DNA of 55,774 nt from Bacilli bacterium (lineage in GTDB: Bacteria; Bacillota; Bacilli; Alicyclobacillales; SLC66): positions 1-55,774 of the forward strand of contig JABEUY010000111.1 of the NCBI GenBank assembly GCA_013044175.1, given 5' to 3'. This document shows, one piece after another, positions 36,929 to 45,823 of the stretch. Numbering within the stretch: position 1 is the stretch's first letter; every line of letters starts with the position of its first letter. A program made the position numbers and the translations under genes. Under the pieces are notes generated by a model, which made no database searches, was not told the origin of the DNA, and saw only the letters and a program-made list of their open reading frames with translations.

Positions 36929-37017
36929 TAATACGAAAAAACGAGCATCATTAAAAGCAAAAACACGATAAGAAAGACGACGATAAATCGCGATAAAACG
37001 GTAGTATCGACGTTCAT
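36913..37017 (-). CDS. Possible 34-residue single-pass membrane peptide
   Basis: On the minus strand, ATG at 37017 follows gagaggg and opens 34 codons ending TGA at 36913-36915. The product (MNVDTTVLSRF, about 19 hydrophobic residues, YYKKKG) is a textbook single transmembrane helix with a basic tail. Its last codons come from the efp terminator arm. It lies in the 317-base gap between efp and spoIIIAA. Nothing else supports expression. Confidence 0.42.
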   Translation of the reverse strand: MNVDTTVLSRFIVVFLIVFLLLMMLVFSYYKKKG

Positions 37018-37103
37018 GAATCAGCCCTCTCTTCAGTCGTCCGTCCTACCGGTAACGTATGCTCATCTTGATTGGACGGATAGGGATGACTGTGGATTCA
37101 TGA

Positions 37104-37134
37104 GGTATAACCATGTTCCTTGTCCCATATAGAT
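37104..37134 (+). promoter_or_regulatory. Candidate sigma-E promoter of spoIIIA
   Basis: GGTATAA (37104-37110), 15 bases, then CATATAGAT (37126-37134), which resembles the mother-cell sigma-E pattern (ATA-type -35, CATAcaaT -10). It lies about 55 bases before spoIIIAA, where the operon promoter is expected. Weak -35. Confidence 0.4.
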
Positions 37135-37189
37135 GTAGCACAGGTTGCAAATTTGTGAGGTGAGTATCCTGCTGCTTGAAAGTAAGAAC

Positions 37190-38113
37190 ATGCAAAATGA
37201 AGTATATGAGCTTTTGCCACCTGCTATTTTTACAGAGATTAAAGGAATGGTAGCGTCCCTTTCCACCGATAACGCCATTGAAGAGATTCGGCTGCGAGTG
37301 GGTCGACCGGTTGAATTGGTGGGTCCCGATGTTTTTTTACCAAGTGTCGTTACGCGTAGTGATCTTGACTATGTGTTATCTGGCGTAACGCAATCTTCGA
37401 TGTATGCGGTCGAAGATGAACTGCGAAATGGCTATATCACGATAAAGGGGGGACATCGTATCGGGATAGCAGGCAGGGTGGTGAAAGAAAATCGAGGTAT
37501 GATCAAGACCCTTCGCGACATCTCTTCGGTTAACATACGCGTCGCGATGGCTCATCAAGGAGGTGCGCAAATCTTACTGCCATGGATGCTATCACCCTTG
37601 CAAAAAGTATTGTCAACGTTGATTATCGGTCCGCCGTGTAGTGGAAAAACAACACTTTTGCGTGATCTTGCACGCCAACTCGGTGACGGTACTTTTATGT
37701 CAATGTTAAAACCTCAGCATGTGGCTGTTGTCGATGAACGTTCTGAAATCGCCGCTGTCTATGATGGCGTTCCTGCCTTTGCGATTGGTAAAGCAACGGA
37801 TGTTCTTGATAACTGCGACAAGGCGCTTGGCATGATCGTCATGCTACGAGCGATGGCTCCTGATGTCATCATCACAGATGAGATCGGTTCTGCTGGTGAT
37901 GTAGTAGCGATTCTTGAGATGGCACGATCAGGTGTTACGTTTATCGGTACCTTACATGCCAATTCGATCGATGATCTTAAAGCAAGAACGACATTATCGC
38001 CGCTCTTTCAGGATAAAACGATTGAACGTTTTATTTTTATTGAACGTCTCCATCGTCAAACCGTGATCAGAAAAGTTTACGATCGTCATCTCAGATTGAT
38101 CCTTCCCGGCTAA
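37190..38113 (+). CDS. spoIIIAA: Stage III sporulation ATPase SpoIIIAA
   Basis: Secretion-type ATPase that powers the SpoIIIA-SpoIIQ channel between mother cell and forespore. 307 residues from ATG 37190, the same length as the Bacillus protein; the ribosome site is poor and GTG 37160 is an alternative. IEEIRLRVGRP, KGGHRIGIAGR, Walker A GPPCSGKTT and Walker B VIITDEIG are seen. First of eight spoIIIA genes. Confidence 0.94.
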   Translation: MQNEVYELLPPAIFTEIKGMVASLSTDNAIEEIRLRVGRPVELVGPDVFLPSVVTRSDLDYVLSGVTQSSMYAVEDELRNGYITIKGGHRIGIAGRVVKENRGMIKTLRDISSVNIRVAMAHQGGAQILLPWMLSPLQKVLSTLIIGPPCSGKTTLLRDLARQLGDGTFMSMLKPQHVAVVDERSEIAAVYDGVPAFAIGKATDVLDNCDKALGMIVMLRAMAPDVIITDEIGSAGDVVAILEMARSGVTFIGTLHANSIDDLKARTTLSPLFQDKTIERFIFIERLHRQTVIRKVYDRHLRLILPG

Positions 38114-38115
38114 GT

Positions 38116-38643
38116 ATGGTTTGGCTCACAGTTACAGGCGCGGTGATGGTGATCGCTGTCACAAGTTTAATCGGTAATCTTTTGTCCAAGTCGTATAAGG
38201 AACGCCCCAAAGAATTAAAGCGTTGGATTTTTTATTTACAACATGTCGTTACGCAAATCCGCTACATGCGCTTGCCATTTCCCGTAATTTTCCAACAACT
38301 GAATGCGATGACCGAAGCCAATTCCTATTTTTCTGATTTTTTTAATGACCTTGATCTGGCTTTAAACCAACGCAAAGAACCTATTCATTCTGCCTGGCAT
38401 CATGCCCTTACCTTGGTGCAACGTAAATGGCATTTATCTCGAGATGATCGGGAATTGCTGCATGCATTAAGTGACTTACTCGGGAAAATCGGACAAGATG
38501 AGCAATTAAAGCATTTTCAAGCGGCGATTGAAACATTAACTGCTCATGAAGGTGCTGCGATGGAAGACAAGAAAAAATATGAAAGGATTTTTTCTACCCT
38601 TGGGTTACTTGTCGGCGTATTGCTTGTGGTGCTTTTGATGTGA
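38116..38643 (+). CDS. spoIIIAB: Stage III sporulation protein SpoIIIAB
   Basis: 175 residues with membrane helices at both ends and a helical cytoplasmic middle (a GspF-like platform half). RPKELKRWIFYLQHV and the C-terminal KKYERIFSTLGLLVGVLLVVLLM are family features. Starts 2 bases after spoIIIAA. Confidence 0.92.
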   Translation: MVWLTVTGAVMVIAVTSLIGNLLSKSYKERPKELKRWIFYLQHVVTQIRYMRLPFPVIFQQLNAMTEANSYFSDFFNDLDLALNQRKEPIHSAWHHALTLVQRKWHLSRDDRELLHALSDLLGKIGQDEQLKHFQAAIETLTAHEGAAMEDKKKYERIFSTLGLLVGVLLVVLLM

Positions 38644-38659
38644 TGAGGGGGACTCGATC

Positions 38660-38863
38660 ATGAGTCTGGATATGCATATTCTTTTTCAGATCGCAGCGCT
38701 TGGCATTGCCACCGCCGTTATGGCTACGTTACTTAAACAATCAGGTCGTGATGAGATTGCTACCCTTGTCACGATTACGGCGCTCGTCCTTGTCGCTGCG
38801 GTTGTTATTACGAACATCAGTCATCTTTTTGTCGAGATTCGCTCCGTATTTTTTGCTCAGTAG
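38660..38863 (+). CDS. spoIIIAC: Stage III sporulation protein SpoIIIAC
   Basis: 67 residues, two membrane helices. LFQIAALGIATAVMATLLKQSGRDEIATLV is characteristic. Membrane part of the mother-cell-to-forespore channel. Confidence 0.93.
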   Translation: MSLDMHILFQIAALGIATAVMATLLKQSGRDEIATLVTITALVLVAAVVITNISHLFVEIRSVFFAQ

Positions 38864-38869
38864 GCGAGT

Positions 38870-39259
38870 ATGACCATCGTGCCAATTGTATTATTCGCTA
38901 TCGTCGGTGCCTTTCTCGTCATGATCCTTCGAGAGATTTCTCCTCAAACGGCATTTTTTCTTACCCTTGTGATCGCGATGATTCTTTTTTATCAAGCGAT
39001 TACGCTCGTGGCAAGAATCATCGTTCCTCTTGAACAACTTGCTTTACTGGCGAACGTTAATGTTTTGTTTTTTGCCACGATTCTAAAAATCATCGGTATA
39101 GCATATATCTCGGAGTTTGGCATGCAGATTGCTAAAGATGCAGGAGCTACTTCGATCGCAGGCAAAATCGAGTTAATCGGGAAATTACTCATTCTCGTTC
39201 TTTCGATTCCGATTGTGCTTGCCGTTGTCCAAGCGATTCAAAAGCTCCTTCCAACGTAA
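38870..39259 (+). CDS. spoIIIAD: Stage III sporulation protein SpoIIIAD
   Basis: 129 residues, four hydrophobic helices, paralogous to SpoIIIAC. ATLKIIGIAYISEFGMQIAKDAG-type motif is present and diagnostic. Six bases after spoIIIAC. Confidence 0.93.
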   Translation: MTIVPIVLFAIVGAFLVMILREISPQTAFFLTLVIAMILFYQAITLVARIIVPLEQLALLANVNVLFFATILKIIGIAYISEFGMQIAKDAGATSIAGKIELIGKLLILVLSIPIVLAVVQAIQKLLPT

Positions 39260-39280
39260 AAAAACGTGGGCGATGAGGCA

Positions 39281-40495
39281 ATGGCTATGATTGTGCACTT
39301 TAAAGTAGCTTTGGTGATCGGTTGGATCATCTTGATCTTAATGATAATTATTTGTTTTTCTGATTGCGCATTTGCAGCCACTTCATCAGATCAGTCGACG
39401 ACGTATCTCGCAAAACCAGTTCAACAAGCCCTGCAAGCTATGAATACAACCGGAATCGATCAAGCATGGAATCGGCTGCAAAGTCAATATGGGTCGTATT
39501 TGCCTGAAAATGGAGGTGAATTAGTTTCCCAGGTCATTAAAGGTGACGCTACTTTTTCTTTACAAGGCGTAGTACAAGGCCTCTTGCGATTTTTTATGGA
39601 CACGGTTTTTACGAATTTACGGTTGCTTGGTATGTTAATTGTATTGTCAGTGATTGCTTTTACGCTTGACAATGTGAAAAGTGCTTTTGAGGAGCAGACG
39701 GTAAGTCTGATCGGTCAATTTGTTATTTCATTAGCTCTTATCATTTTAGCCATCAGTTCCTTTCATCAGGCGACGAGTTTTGCCACGTCAGCCATTCAGG
39801 CGATGACTGATCTGATGTACGCATCGTTACCGATCGTTTTATCGTTAGTGATGGCTACCGGTGGTCTTACCTCGGCGGCCACGTTACACCCAATCGTCTT
39901 TTTAACGGTGAACACCATTTCCTTCATCGTGCTTCACTTTGCTTTTCCACTTCTTTTCGCTTCAGCAGTCCTCCTGATGACGAGTCATCTTTCTGGGCGA
40001 TTGCATGTATCTGGTCTTGCCGATTTGATGAAAACGATCGTGATTACAACACTTGGCCTTTCGATGACAGCCTTTCTCGGCGTGATGACGTTACAAGGTT
40101 CGCTCGCTAGCTTGCGTGATGGCGTTACGTTAAAAAGCGTAAAATTTATCGCCAGTAATCTCGTCCCTGTCGTAGGAAAAGCTTTATCCGATGCGACTAC
40201 CTCAATTGCAGGAGGTTTGTTACTCGTGAAAAATGCGACGGGGATCATCAGTGCCGTTGTTTTGTTATTGATCTGTGCTTTTCCATCGTTAAAGATTCTT
40301 GCTTTATCTTTGGTTTATCGATTGGCTGGGACTCTCCTGCAGCCGGTCGGTGATTCACCCGTCATCGCGACACTTTCCACCATCAGTAAAACGTTAACGT
40401 TGCTATTTGCCGTAACGGCGGTCGTTGGTCTGATGTTTTTCTTTTCGATGATCATCACGGTATGGATAACCAATACAACGGCAATGGTTCGATAA
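39281..40495 (+). CDS. spoIIIAE: Stage III sporulation protein SpoIIIAE
   Basis: About 404 residues. A cleavable signal sequence (CFSDCAFA before ATSSD) and about seven membrane segments. GQFVISLALIILAISSFHQA and the AGTLLQPVGDSPV segment are typical. Starts possible at GTG 39266 or ATG 39281; I take the ATG. Polytopic channel component. Confidence 0.92.
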   Translation: MAMIVHFKVALVIGWIILILMIIICFSDCAFAATSSDQSTTYLAKPVQQALQAMNTTGIDQAWNRLQSQYGSYLPENGGELVSQVIKGDATFSLQGVVQGLLRFFMDTVFTNLRLLGMLIVLSVIAFTLDNVKSAFEEQTVSLIGQFVISLALIILAISSFHQATSFATSAIQAMTDLMYASLPIVLSLVMATGGLTSAATLHPIVFLTVNTISFIVLHFAFPLLFASAVLLMTSHLSGRLHVSGLADLMKTIVITTLGLSMTAFLGVMTLQGSLASLRDGVTLKSVKFIASNLVPVVGKALSDATTSIAGGLLLVKNATGIISAVVLLLICAFPSLKILALSLVYRLAGTLLQPVGDSPVIATLSTISKTLTLLFAVTAVVGLMFFFSMIITVWITNTTAMVR

Positions 40496-40498
40496 CCG

Positions 40499-41005
40499 AT
40501 GAACGCGGTGATGCAGTACGTGTCGCACCTCGTGGTATTGCTTATCCTTACCACATTTTTAGAACGTGTTTTACCTTCGCAACGTGCTTCACGCTATATT
40601 CGTTTTGCTTTTGGATTTGTCGTATTACTCGCACTTCTTCGTCCAATCTACACACTTGTTACTAACCCTTGGCAAGTGGAAAATGCGATTGTGCATGCTT
40701 TCGATTTTAGTGGATCGGGATTGGCGTCGAGTCGGTCACAAACTGTAGTGCTTTCGATGAAACAAGATCTCGCGAAAAGTATTGCCTTAAGTGTGTATGA
40801 AACGACCGGAGTCACCTTGATTGACCCTGTCATCATCATGGATACTTCACCATCAGGTTCAACCATGGTCACAGGTGTTCGTGCGATGATGACAGCCAAT
40901 GATCGCGCCAATTCTAAAGCGGTTATGCAAACGATACGAACGCAAATTGCAATTCAACTTGGTTTATCGCCTAATGATGTCACGATCCTCGTCGCCGGTG
41001 GATGA
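40499..41005 (+). CDS. spoIIIAF: Stage III sporulation protein SpoIIIAF
   Basis: 168 residues. Two N-terminal helices (LVVLLILTTFLERVLP; YIRFAFGFVVLLALLRPI) and a soluble ring-building-motif domain. Three bases after spoIIIAE. Confidence 0.91.
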   Translation: MNAVMQYVSHLVVLLILTTFLERVLPSQRASRYIRFAFGFVVLLALLRPIYTLVTNPWQVENAIVHAFDFSGSGLASSRSQTVVLSMKQDLAKSIALSVYETTGVTLIDPVIIMDTSPSGSTMVTGVRAMMTANDRANSKAVMQTIRTQIAIQLGLSPNDVTILVAGG

Positions 41006-41021
41006 AAAGAGGGGGACATTG

Positions 41022-41642
41022 ATGAAAGAAATTTTCACGCGGATCTTGTCAAATCGGTGGTTAATGATACTTTTTGTGATCGGTATTTTACTTTTAGTAT
41101 TCGGTGCAAGCGGTGGCTTGGGAGGAAATCTTATTTCTTCTTCAGGATCGAATGCTGTACAAAGTAACACGGTAACGCCATCGGTGACGGGAACCCATGT
41201 AACGGGTTCGTTAAAGGTTACTTCAACGGCACTTTCTTCGACGATGGCTTTTGAACAATATGTCGATCGAGAACTCGAACGCATGATTGATCAAATAGCA
41301 GGTATTCGTGATGCGATGGTCATGGTTAGCGTCGGTACAACTTGGCAAACAACGTATGGGCAAAATAGCAATGCGTCTATGCAAACGACCGTTTCAGGAA
41401 CGGGCAGCAATCGATCAGAAACGACTTCGCAGACGAAATCCTCGACGATTGTACTCGTTCCCGATGCGAATGGTAATCAAACACCAATTGTCGTTGATGA
41501 TCAACTGCCTAAGATTACAGGCGTGTTTGTCATCGCTAAAGCGAATGATCCGATTAGAATGCGTGCTGATGTGACCAGTGCTATCGAAGATGTACTCGGA
41601 ATCCCAAGTTTTACGATTACCGTCTTAGAACGAAGAGCATAA
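41022..41642 (+). CDS. spoIIIAG: Stage III sporulation protein SpoIIIAG
   Basis: 206 residues, one membrane helix (about 12-32) and an EscJ/PrgK-like ring-building domain that forms a large oligomeric ring. ATG 41022 follows gaggggga. The central Ser/Thr/Asn-rich segment (about residues 105-140) corresponds to the long insertion of the family. Confidence 0.9.
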   Translation: MKEIFTRILSNRWLMILFVIGILLLVFGASGGLGGNLISSSGSNAVQSNTVTPSVTGTHVTGSLKVTSTALSSTMAFEQYVDRELERMIDQIAGIRDAMVMVSVGTTWQTTYGQNSNASMQTTVSGTGSNRSETTSQTKSSTIVLVPDANGNQTPIVVDDQLPKITGVFVIAKANDPIRMRADVTSAIEDVLGIPSFTITVLERRA

Positions 41643-41655
41643 GGAGTGTTGATAA

Positions 41656-42210
41656 ATGGTAAAAAGACAGACTGTATGGCTTTCGACAATGATGATTCTC
41701 TCACTGATGTTGATTGGTTATTACACCTTAGGGACGCCTCCGATTACGACACATTCCAATCTAAACGCGACGACGACAAAAGGAACTACCGTTGTTACAA
41801 AATCGATAAAACCGAGTCAGACTGTCGTAGCAAGTCAATCGACATCGCATCTTTCGCCAAGTGATTGGTTTGTACAAACCGAACTTGATGAACAAAACAA
41901 ACAACAACGTTTAATGCAGACGTATGAAAATACAATGAGTGATCCGCGAGCGAGCAATGCGGTCGTTACAACAGCCTATCAACAGTTAACATCGCTTCAG
42001 ACGCAGCAAGTTAATGCTACGCGTGTTCATGATGAATTAGTCGGTGAAGGGTATCCTGATTCGATTGTGATTTTTAATCCGAATCATACGGTAACCGTCT
42101 ACGTCGAAGCACAACAACTTTCACCCACAGCAGCCGTCAATGTGATCAATCTTGTCTCTGAGACACTCGGTACGCAATCTAATCAAATTGTCGTTACCCC
42201 CCATGCTTAA
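41656..42210 (+). CDS. spoIIIAH: Stage III sporulation protein SpoIIIAH
   Basis: 184 residues, one N-terminal helix (about 8-26) and a YscJ/FliF-like ring domain that binds forespore SpoIIQ across the intermembrane space. Linker is Thr/Ser rich. aaggag before the ATG. Last gene of the operon. Confidence 0.9.
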   Translation: MVKRQTVWLSTMMILSLMLIGYYTLGTPPITTHSNLNATTTKGTTVVTKSIKPSQTVVASQSTSHLSPSDWFVQTELDEQNKQQRLMQTYENTMSDPRASNAVVTTAYQQLTSLQTQQVNATRVHDELVGEGYPDSIVIFNPNHTVTVYVEAQQLSPTAAVNVINLVSETLGTQSNQIVVTPHA

Positions 42211-42219
42211 TGCCCTTAT

Positions 42220-42257
42220 GGCGCGAGCGTGAGGTCTCGCGCCATGTATGTTATACT
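42220..42257 (+). promoter_or_regulatory. Inverted repeat and -10 box upstream of accB
   Basis: GGCGCGAG (42220-42227) and CTCGCGCC (42236-42243) form an 8-base perfect inverted repeat with an 8-base loop and no T-tract, so it is a poor terminator. TATACT at 42252-42257 follows by 8 bases; a -35 is not convincing (GTGAGG, 17-base spacing). It may be a promoter with an operator, or a Rho-independent signal lacking U residues for spoIIIA. Confidence 0.45.
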
Positions 42258-42293
42258 AAGTCAAAAGCTAATGAGGTTGAGGAGTGTTCGTCT

Positions 42294-42764
42294 TTGCTAA
42301 CGGTTAGCGACATCCGTGATTTTATACGATTATTTGACGAAAGCACAGTTCATGAGCTTAGTCTTGAAACAGGTGAAATTAAGCTGTCATTAAAAAAAGC
42401 TGGTGCGACGGTGGTGCATGAAAGCGCATCCACCCATGCGGTTTTTACACCTGCATTGCATGCCGAACCTCCCATGGAAAGCGTTACGGTAAAAGATGTT
42501 GTAGAACCTCAAGATCTCACGAATACGACTGTGATTCGTTCGCCTATGGTCGGCACTTTTTACCGGGCTTCTTCGCCGCAAGCAAAACCGTATGTGGAAA
42601 TCGGAGCGCGCGTAACGCCAACTTCTGTCGTCTGTATCGTGGAAGCGATGAAACTGATGAACGAGATCGAAGCGGATATCGCGGGTGAAATCATCGAAAT
42701 ACTCGTAGAAAACGGTCAATTGGTTGAGTATGGTCAACCGTTGTTTCGTGTTAACGTCAAGTAA
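42294..42764 (+). CDS. accB: Biotin carboxyl carrier protein of acetyl-CoA carboxylase
   Basis: 156 residues. An N-terminal helix region, a mobile linker, and the biotinyl domain with EAMKLM and biotinylated Lys120. The thumb residues and SPMVGTFYR are present. TTG 42294 behind gaggag. Carries the carboxyl group for malonyl-CoA synthesis. Confidence 0.95.
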   Translation: MLTVSDIRDFIRLFDESTVHELSLETGEIKLSLKKAGATVVHESASTHAVFTPALHAEPPMESVTVKDVVEPQDLTNTTVIRSPMVGTFYRASSPQAKPYVEIGARVTPTSVVCIVEAMKLMNEIEADIAGEIIEILVENGQLVEYGQPLFRVNVK

Positions 42765-42775
42765 CGGGGGATTTC

Positions 42776-44116
42776 ATGTTCAATAAAGTTCTTGTTGCAA
42801 ATCGAGGAGAGATTGCAGTACGGATCTTACGAGCTTGTAAGGAACTCGGTATACATACGGTAGCTGTCTACTCAGAAGCAGATCGAGAAGCCTTGCATGT
42901 TCAATTGGCGGATGAAGCATATTGTATAGGACCTGCCATAGCCAAGCATAGTTATCTTAACATCGCTAATATCATGTCAGTAGCTACGTCTGTCGGCGCG
43001 GAAGCGATACACCCTGGATACGGTTTTCTTGCGGAAAATAGTGATTTTGCCGATGTCTGTGCCGCCGTTGGCGTCAAATTTATTGGACCTAGTGTGATGG
43101 CCATCGAGAAAATGGGCGATAAGTCGACAGCGAAAGCGACGATGAAAGCAGCAGGTGTCCCTGTTGTCCCAGGTTCTGATGGTTTGTTACACGATGCGGA
43201 AGAAGCTTTAACGGTCGCTAAGCGTATCGGATTTCCTGTGATCATCAAAGCGACGGCAGGTGGTGGCGGTAAAGGCATTCGTGTCGTCCGTGATGAAGCC
43301 GAATTGCTCACGGCTTTCACGCTAGCTGAATCAGAAGCCGGCATGGCTTTTGGCAATTCTGGGATTTATCTCGAAAAATATTTAACCCATCCTCGTCATA
43401 TTGAAATACAAGTTATCGGTGATTCTTTCGGTCATGTTATCCATTTGGGCGAGCGTGATTGTTCGATTCAACGACGCATGCAAAAACTGATCGAAGAAGC
43501 GCCATCGCCAGCTTTAGATCAAACTTTGCGATTAAAAATGGGTGAAGCTGCTGTGAAAGCAGCAAAAGCTGTTGATTATGAAGGTGCAGGTACCATTGAG
43601 TTTTTACTCGACGAAGATGGTTCTTTCTATTTCATGGAGATGAATACACGCGTTCAAGTCGAACATCCTGTAACCGAAGGCATCACAGGGATCGATATCG
43701 TCAAAGAGCAGATTCGCGTTGCTAGCGGGCTTGCACTTTCTGTGACACAAGATGAAGTGATTTTTCGTGGTCATGCGATTGAATGTCGGATCAATGCAGA
43801 GGACGACACGAAAAATTTTATGCCTTGTCCTGGCACGATCACCGCGTATCACGCTCCTGGTGGTTTCGGTATACGGGTTGATAGTGCCGCGTACGCAGGT
43901 TATCGGGTCCCACCATACTATGATTCGATGATCGCCAAATTGATCGTTTGGGCGCCAACGCGCAGTGAGGCGATTGCCCGAATGGAAAGGGCATTGCATG
44001 AGTTTCATATCGAAGGTGTGAAAACGACGATCGATTTTCATCTACGTTTACTTCATCATGAAAAATTTATCCAAGGGGATGTAACAACCCGTTTTCTTGA
44101 GAATTATGAGATATAG
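42776..44116 (+). CDS. accC: Biotin carboxylase subunit of acetyl-CoA carboxylase
   Basis: ATP-grasp biotin carboxylase of 446 residues. [36 protein letters not shown] glycine loop, [14 protein letters not shown]. Eleven bases after accB. The carboxyltransferase genes accAD are elsewhere. Confidence 0.97.
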   Translation: MFNKVLVANRGEIAVRILRACKELGIHTVAVYSEADREALHVQLADEAYCIGPAIAKHSYLNIANIMSVATSVGAEAIHPGYGFLAENSDFADVCAAVGVKFIGPSVMAIEKMGDKSTAKATMKAAGVPVVPGSDGLLHDAEEALTVAKRIGFPVIIKATAGGGGKGIRVVRDEAELLTAFTLAESEAGMAFGNSGIYLEKYLTHPRHIEIQVIGDSFGHVIHLGERDCSIQRRMQKLIEEAPSPALDQTLRLKMGEAAVKAAKAVDYEGAGTIEFLLDEDGSFYFMEMNTRVQVEHPVTEGITGIDIVKEQIRVASGLALSVTQDEVIFRGHAIECRINAEDDTKNFMPCPGTITAYHAPGGFGIRVDSAAYAGYRVPPYYDSMIAKLIVWAPTRSEAIARMERALHEFHIEGVKTTIDFHLRLLHHEKFIQGDVTTRFLENYEI

Positions 44117-44139
44117 TGAATACACAGGGGGCGATGTAC

Positions 44140-44553
44140 ATGGTAACGAATAATGTGAATCGTGCAGAAATCGAATCGGGCGATATGGGAACAACGCAAA
44201 TCGCCAATGATGTGATCGCGGTAATCGCTGGTCTCGCGGCAACGGATGTTCGCGGTGTCGCCGATATGAGCGGTGGCCTTGTCGGGGGTATCGCTGAACG
44301 ATTGGGTCGCAAGAATCTGAGCAAAGGTGTCAAAGTCGAAGTAGCACCCGATGAGCGCCAATGTTCCGTTGATCTTTCAATTATTGCGGAATATGGATAT
44401 CGTATACCTGATGTTGCCTTGGAAATTCAAGAAGGGGTCAAACAAGCGATTGAAGGTATGACGGGACTTGACGTCGTCGCTGTTAATGTCAATGTGCTTG
44501 GTATCGCCTTTAAAGAAGAAAGAGACGAAGAACAGAAAGAACGTTTCCGTTGA
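44140..44553 (+). CDS. Asp23/Gls24 family envelope stress protein
   Basis: About 137 residues. GTTQIANDVIAVIAGLAATDVRGVADMSGG and the C-terminal IQEGVKQAIEGMTGLDVVAVNVNV match DUF322. It is tethered to the membrane by AmaP, encoded next. ATG 44140 has aggggg 8 bases upstream. YqhY occupies this place in Bacillus, between accC and nusB, and is linked to acetyl-CoA carboxylase balance. Confidence 0.92.
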   Translation: MVTNNVNRAEIESGDMGTTQIANDVIAVIAGLAATDVRGVADMSGGLVGGIAERLGRKNLSKGVKVEVAPDERQCSVDLSIIAEYGYRIPDVALEIQEGVKQAIEGMTGLDVVAVNVNVLGIAFKEERDEEQKERFR

Positions 44554-44566
44554 AAGGTGTAAGCCG

Positions 44567-45088
44567 ATGAGTTTATTGGATAAGATCTTGTTGCGGATTT
44601 TCTCCTTTTTGACCGTTGTTTTCGCCCTCGTGGTTGCGTTATTGTTACTTGATGTTACGCCTGTTGTCAATGCAACGCGTACCGTTTTTTATTTAGGTGG
44701 CAATTTCAATTTAATCTTGCTCGGTGTGTATCTGATCTTAGGACTGCGTTATCTGCTGTTCCCTCTTGAAAAAAGAAAGATGCATTCGTTCGTGAAAGAT
44801 ACTGAAGTCGGAGAGATTCGTATCAGCCATACTACAGTAAAAGAAATTGCAGTGCGTGCAGCTCGCCATATTCGAGGTGTTGATCGTGTAATCACTCGAG
44901 TCGAAGAGTATGGCTCTGGGCTTGTTGTTCATGCGCAGGTGCGTGCCACGGCGGGTATTGATTTAACTGCGATGAGCACGTCGATACAACAACAGATCAG
45001 TGAAGCGATTTACACGGCAACTTCGTTAAAGGTGTCGGCAGTTCATGTTCAAATCGCTGAGTTGACGCCTGAAGTGGCACAACGGTAA
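44567..45088 (+). CDS. amaP: Alkaline shock membrane anchor AmaP
   Basis: 173 residues. Two N-terminal helices (about 8-30 and 46-64) precede an Asp23-like soluble domain (ISHTTVKEIAVRAARHIRGVDRVIT). Strong gaaaggtg before the ATG. Confidence 0.85.
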   Translation: MSLLDKILLRIFSFLTVVFALVVALLLLDVTPVVNATRTVFYLGGNFNLILLGVYLILGLRYLLFPLEKRKMHSFVKDTEVGEIRISHTTVKEIAVRAARHIRGVDRVITRVEEYGSGLVVHAQVRATAGIDLTAMSTSIQQQISEAIYTATSLKVSAVHVQIAELTPEVAQR

Positions 45089-45119
45089 AGTGGCATTGCG
45101 AGGATGGGTGTGATAGCAC

Positions 45120-45353
45120 GTGGATCGTTGGTGGAACAAAATTGTGGCCCTAAAAACGATAAAGAAACGCTATATCGGTATCGTACTTGGCATCGTCTTG
45201 TGGGCGATGCTCATATGGGTTGGCTTTTTCCCCACTTTATTACTGGTCATCCTCTCGGTTTTAGGGTATGCTTGTGGACGTTTTCTTGAAGAACGCGATA
45301 ATTGGTTAGAAGTGATCACACGACTCTGGTCTACTGATCGTTTTGATCGATAG
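45120..45353 (+). CDS. DUF2273 small membrane protein
   Basis: 77 residues, two helices (about 19-37 and 38-55) ending with the charged EERDNWLEVITRL tail typical of DUF2273. GTG 45120. It completes the asp23-amaP-DUF2273 trio. Function unknown beyond this association. Confidence 0.8.
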   Translation: MDRWWNKIVALKTIKKRYIGIVLGIVLWAMLIWVGFFPTLLLVILSVLGYACGRFLEERDNWLEVITRLWSTDRFDR

Positions 45354-45385
45354 AGATTTAGTATTGGTTAAGAGGAAGTGGTTTT

Positions 45386-45823
45386 GTGACGCGTCATGAA
45401 GCGCGCGAACGGGTATTACAAACATTGTTTCAATTAGACGTCAATGAAGTAAGTTCGTCATTGGCTGCTGAGTATACGCATAGTTTGCTGGATGGCGAAC
45501 AAGATGGTGATGGCTTTTTTCTTCAGTTACTCGAAGGCGTCGTTAGTCACAAACTTTTCTTGGACGAGATCATATCGTCTTATGCGGAAGATTGGACGAT
45601 TGATCGGATGCCTGGCGTCGATCGCAACATCTTGCGAATCGGGTGTTATGAACTTGTCTTTATCGAAGAAACGCCAAGTGCTGTTATCGTCAATGAGGCT
45701 GTTGAGTTAAGTAAGCATTTTGGTACGGATCAATCGTCTAAGTTTGTCAATGGCGTGCTAGCTGGCGTACTGCGAAATCTTTCGGATCTTCGACTTAATG
45801 CCAAGGGGCAGACACCACAGTGA
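45386..45823 (+). CDS. nusB: Transcription antitermination factor NusB
   Basis: 145 residues. TRHEARERVLQTLFQLD, RMPGVDRNILRIGCYEL and the ETPSAVIVNEAVELSKHFG motif. Binds boxA of rRNA with S10. GTG start. Overlaps the following start (caGTGA). Confidence 0.96.
   Translation: MTRHEARERVLQTLFQLDVNEVSSSLAAEYTHSLLDGEQDGDGFFLQLLEGVVSHKLFLDEIISSYAEDWTIDRMPGVDRNILRIGCYELVFIEETPSAVIVNEAVELSKHFGTDQSSKFVNGVLAGVLRNLSDLRLNAKGQTPQ

Noticed and set aside
45104-45289. 61-codon frame overlapping the DUF2273 gene.
   Set aside because: The DUF2273 frame has two clear membrane helices and family sequence; the other frame has neither.
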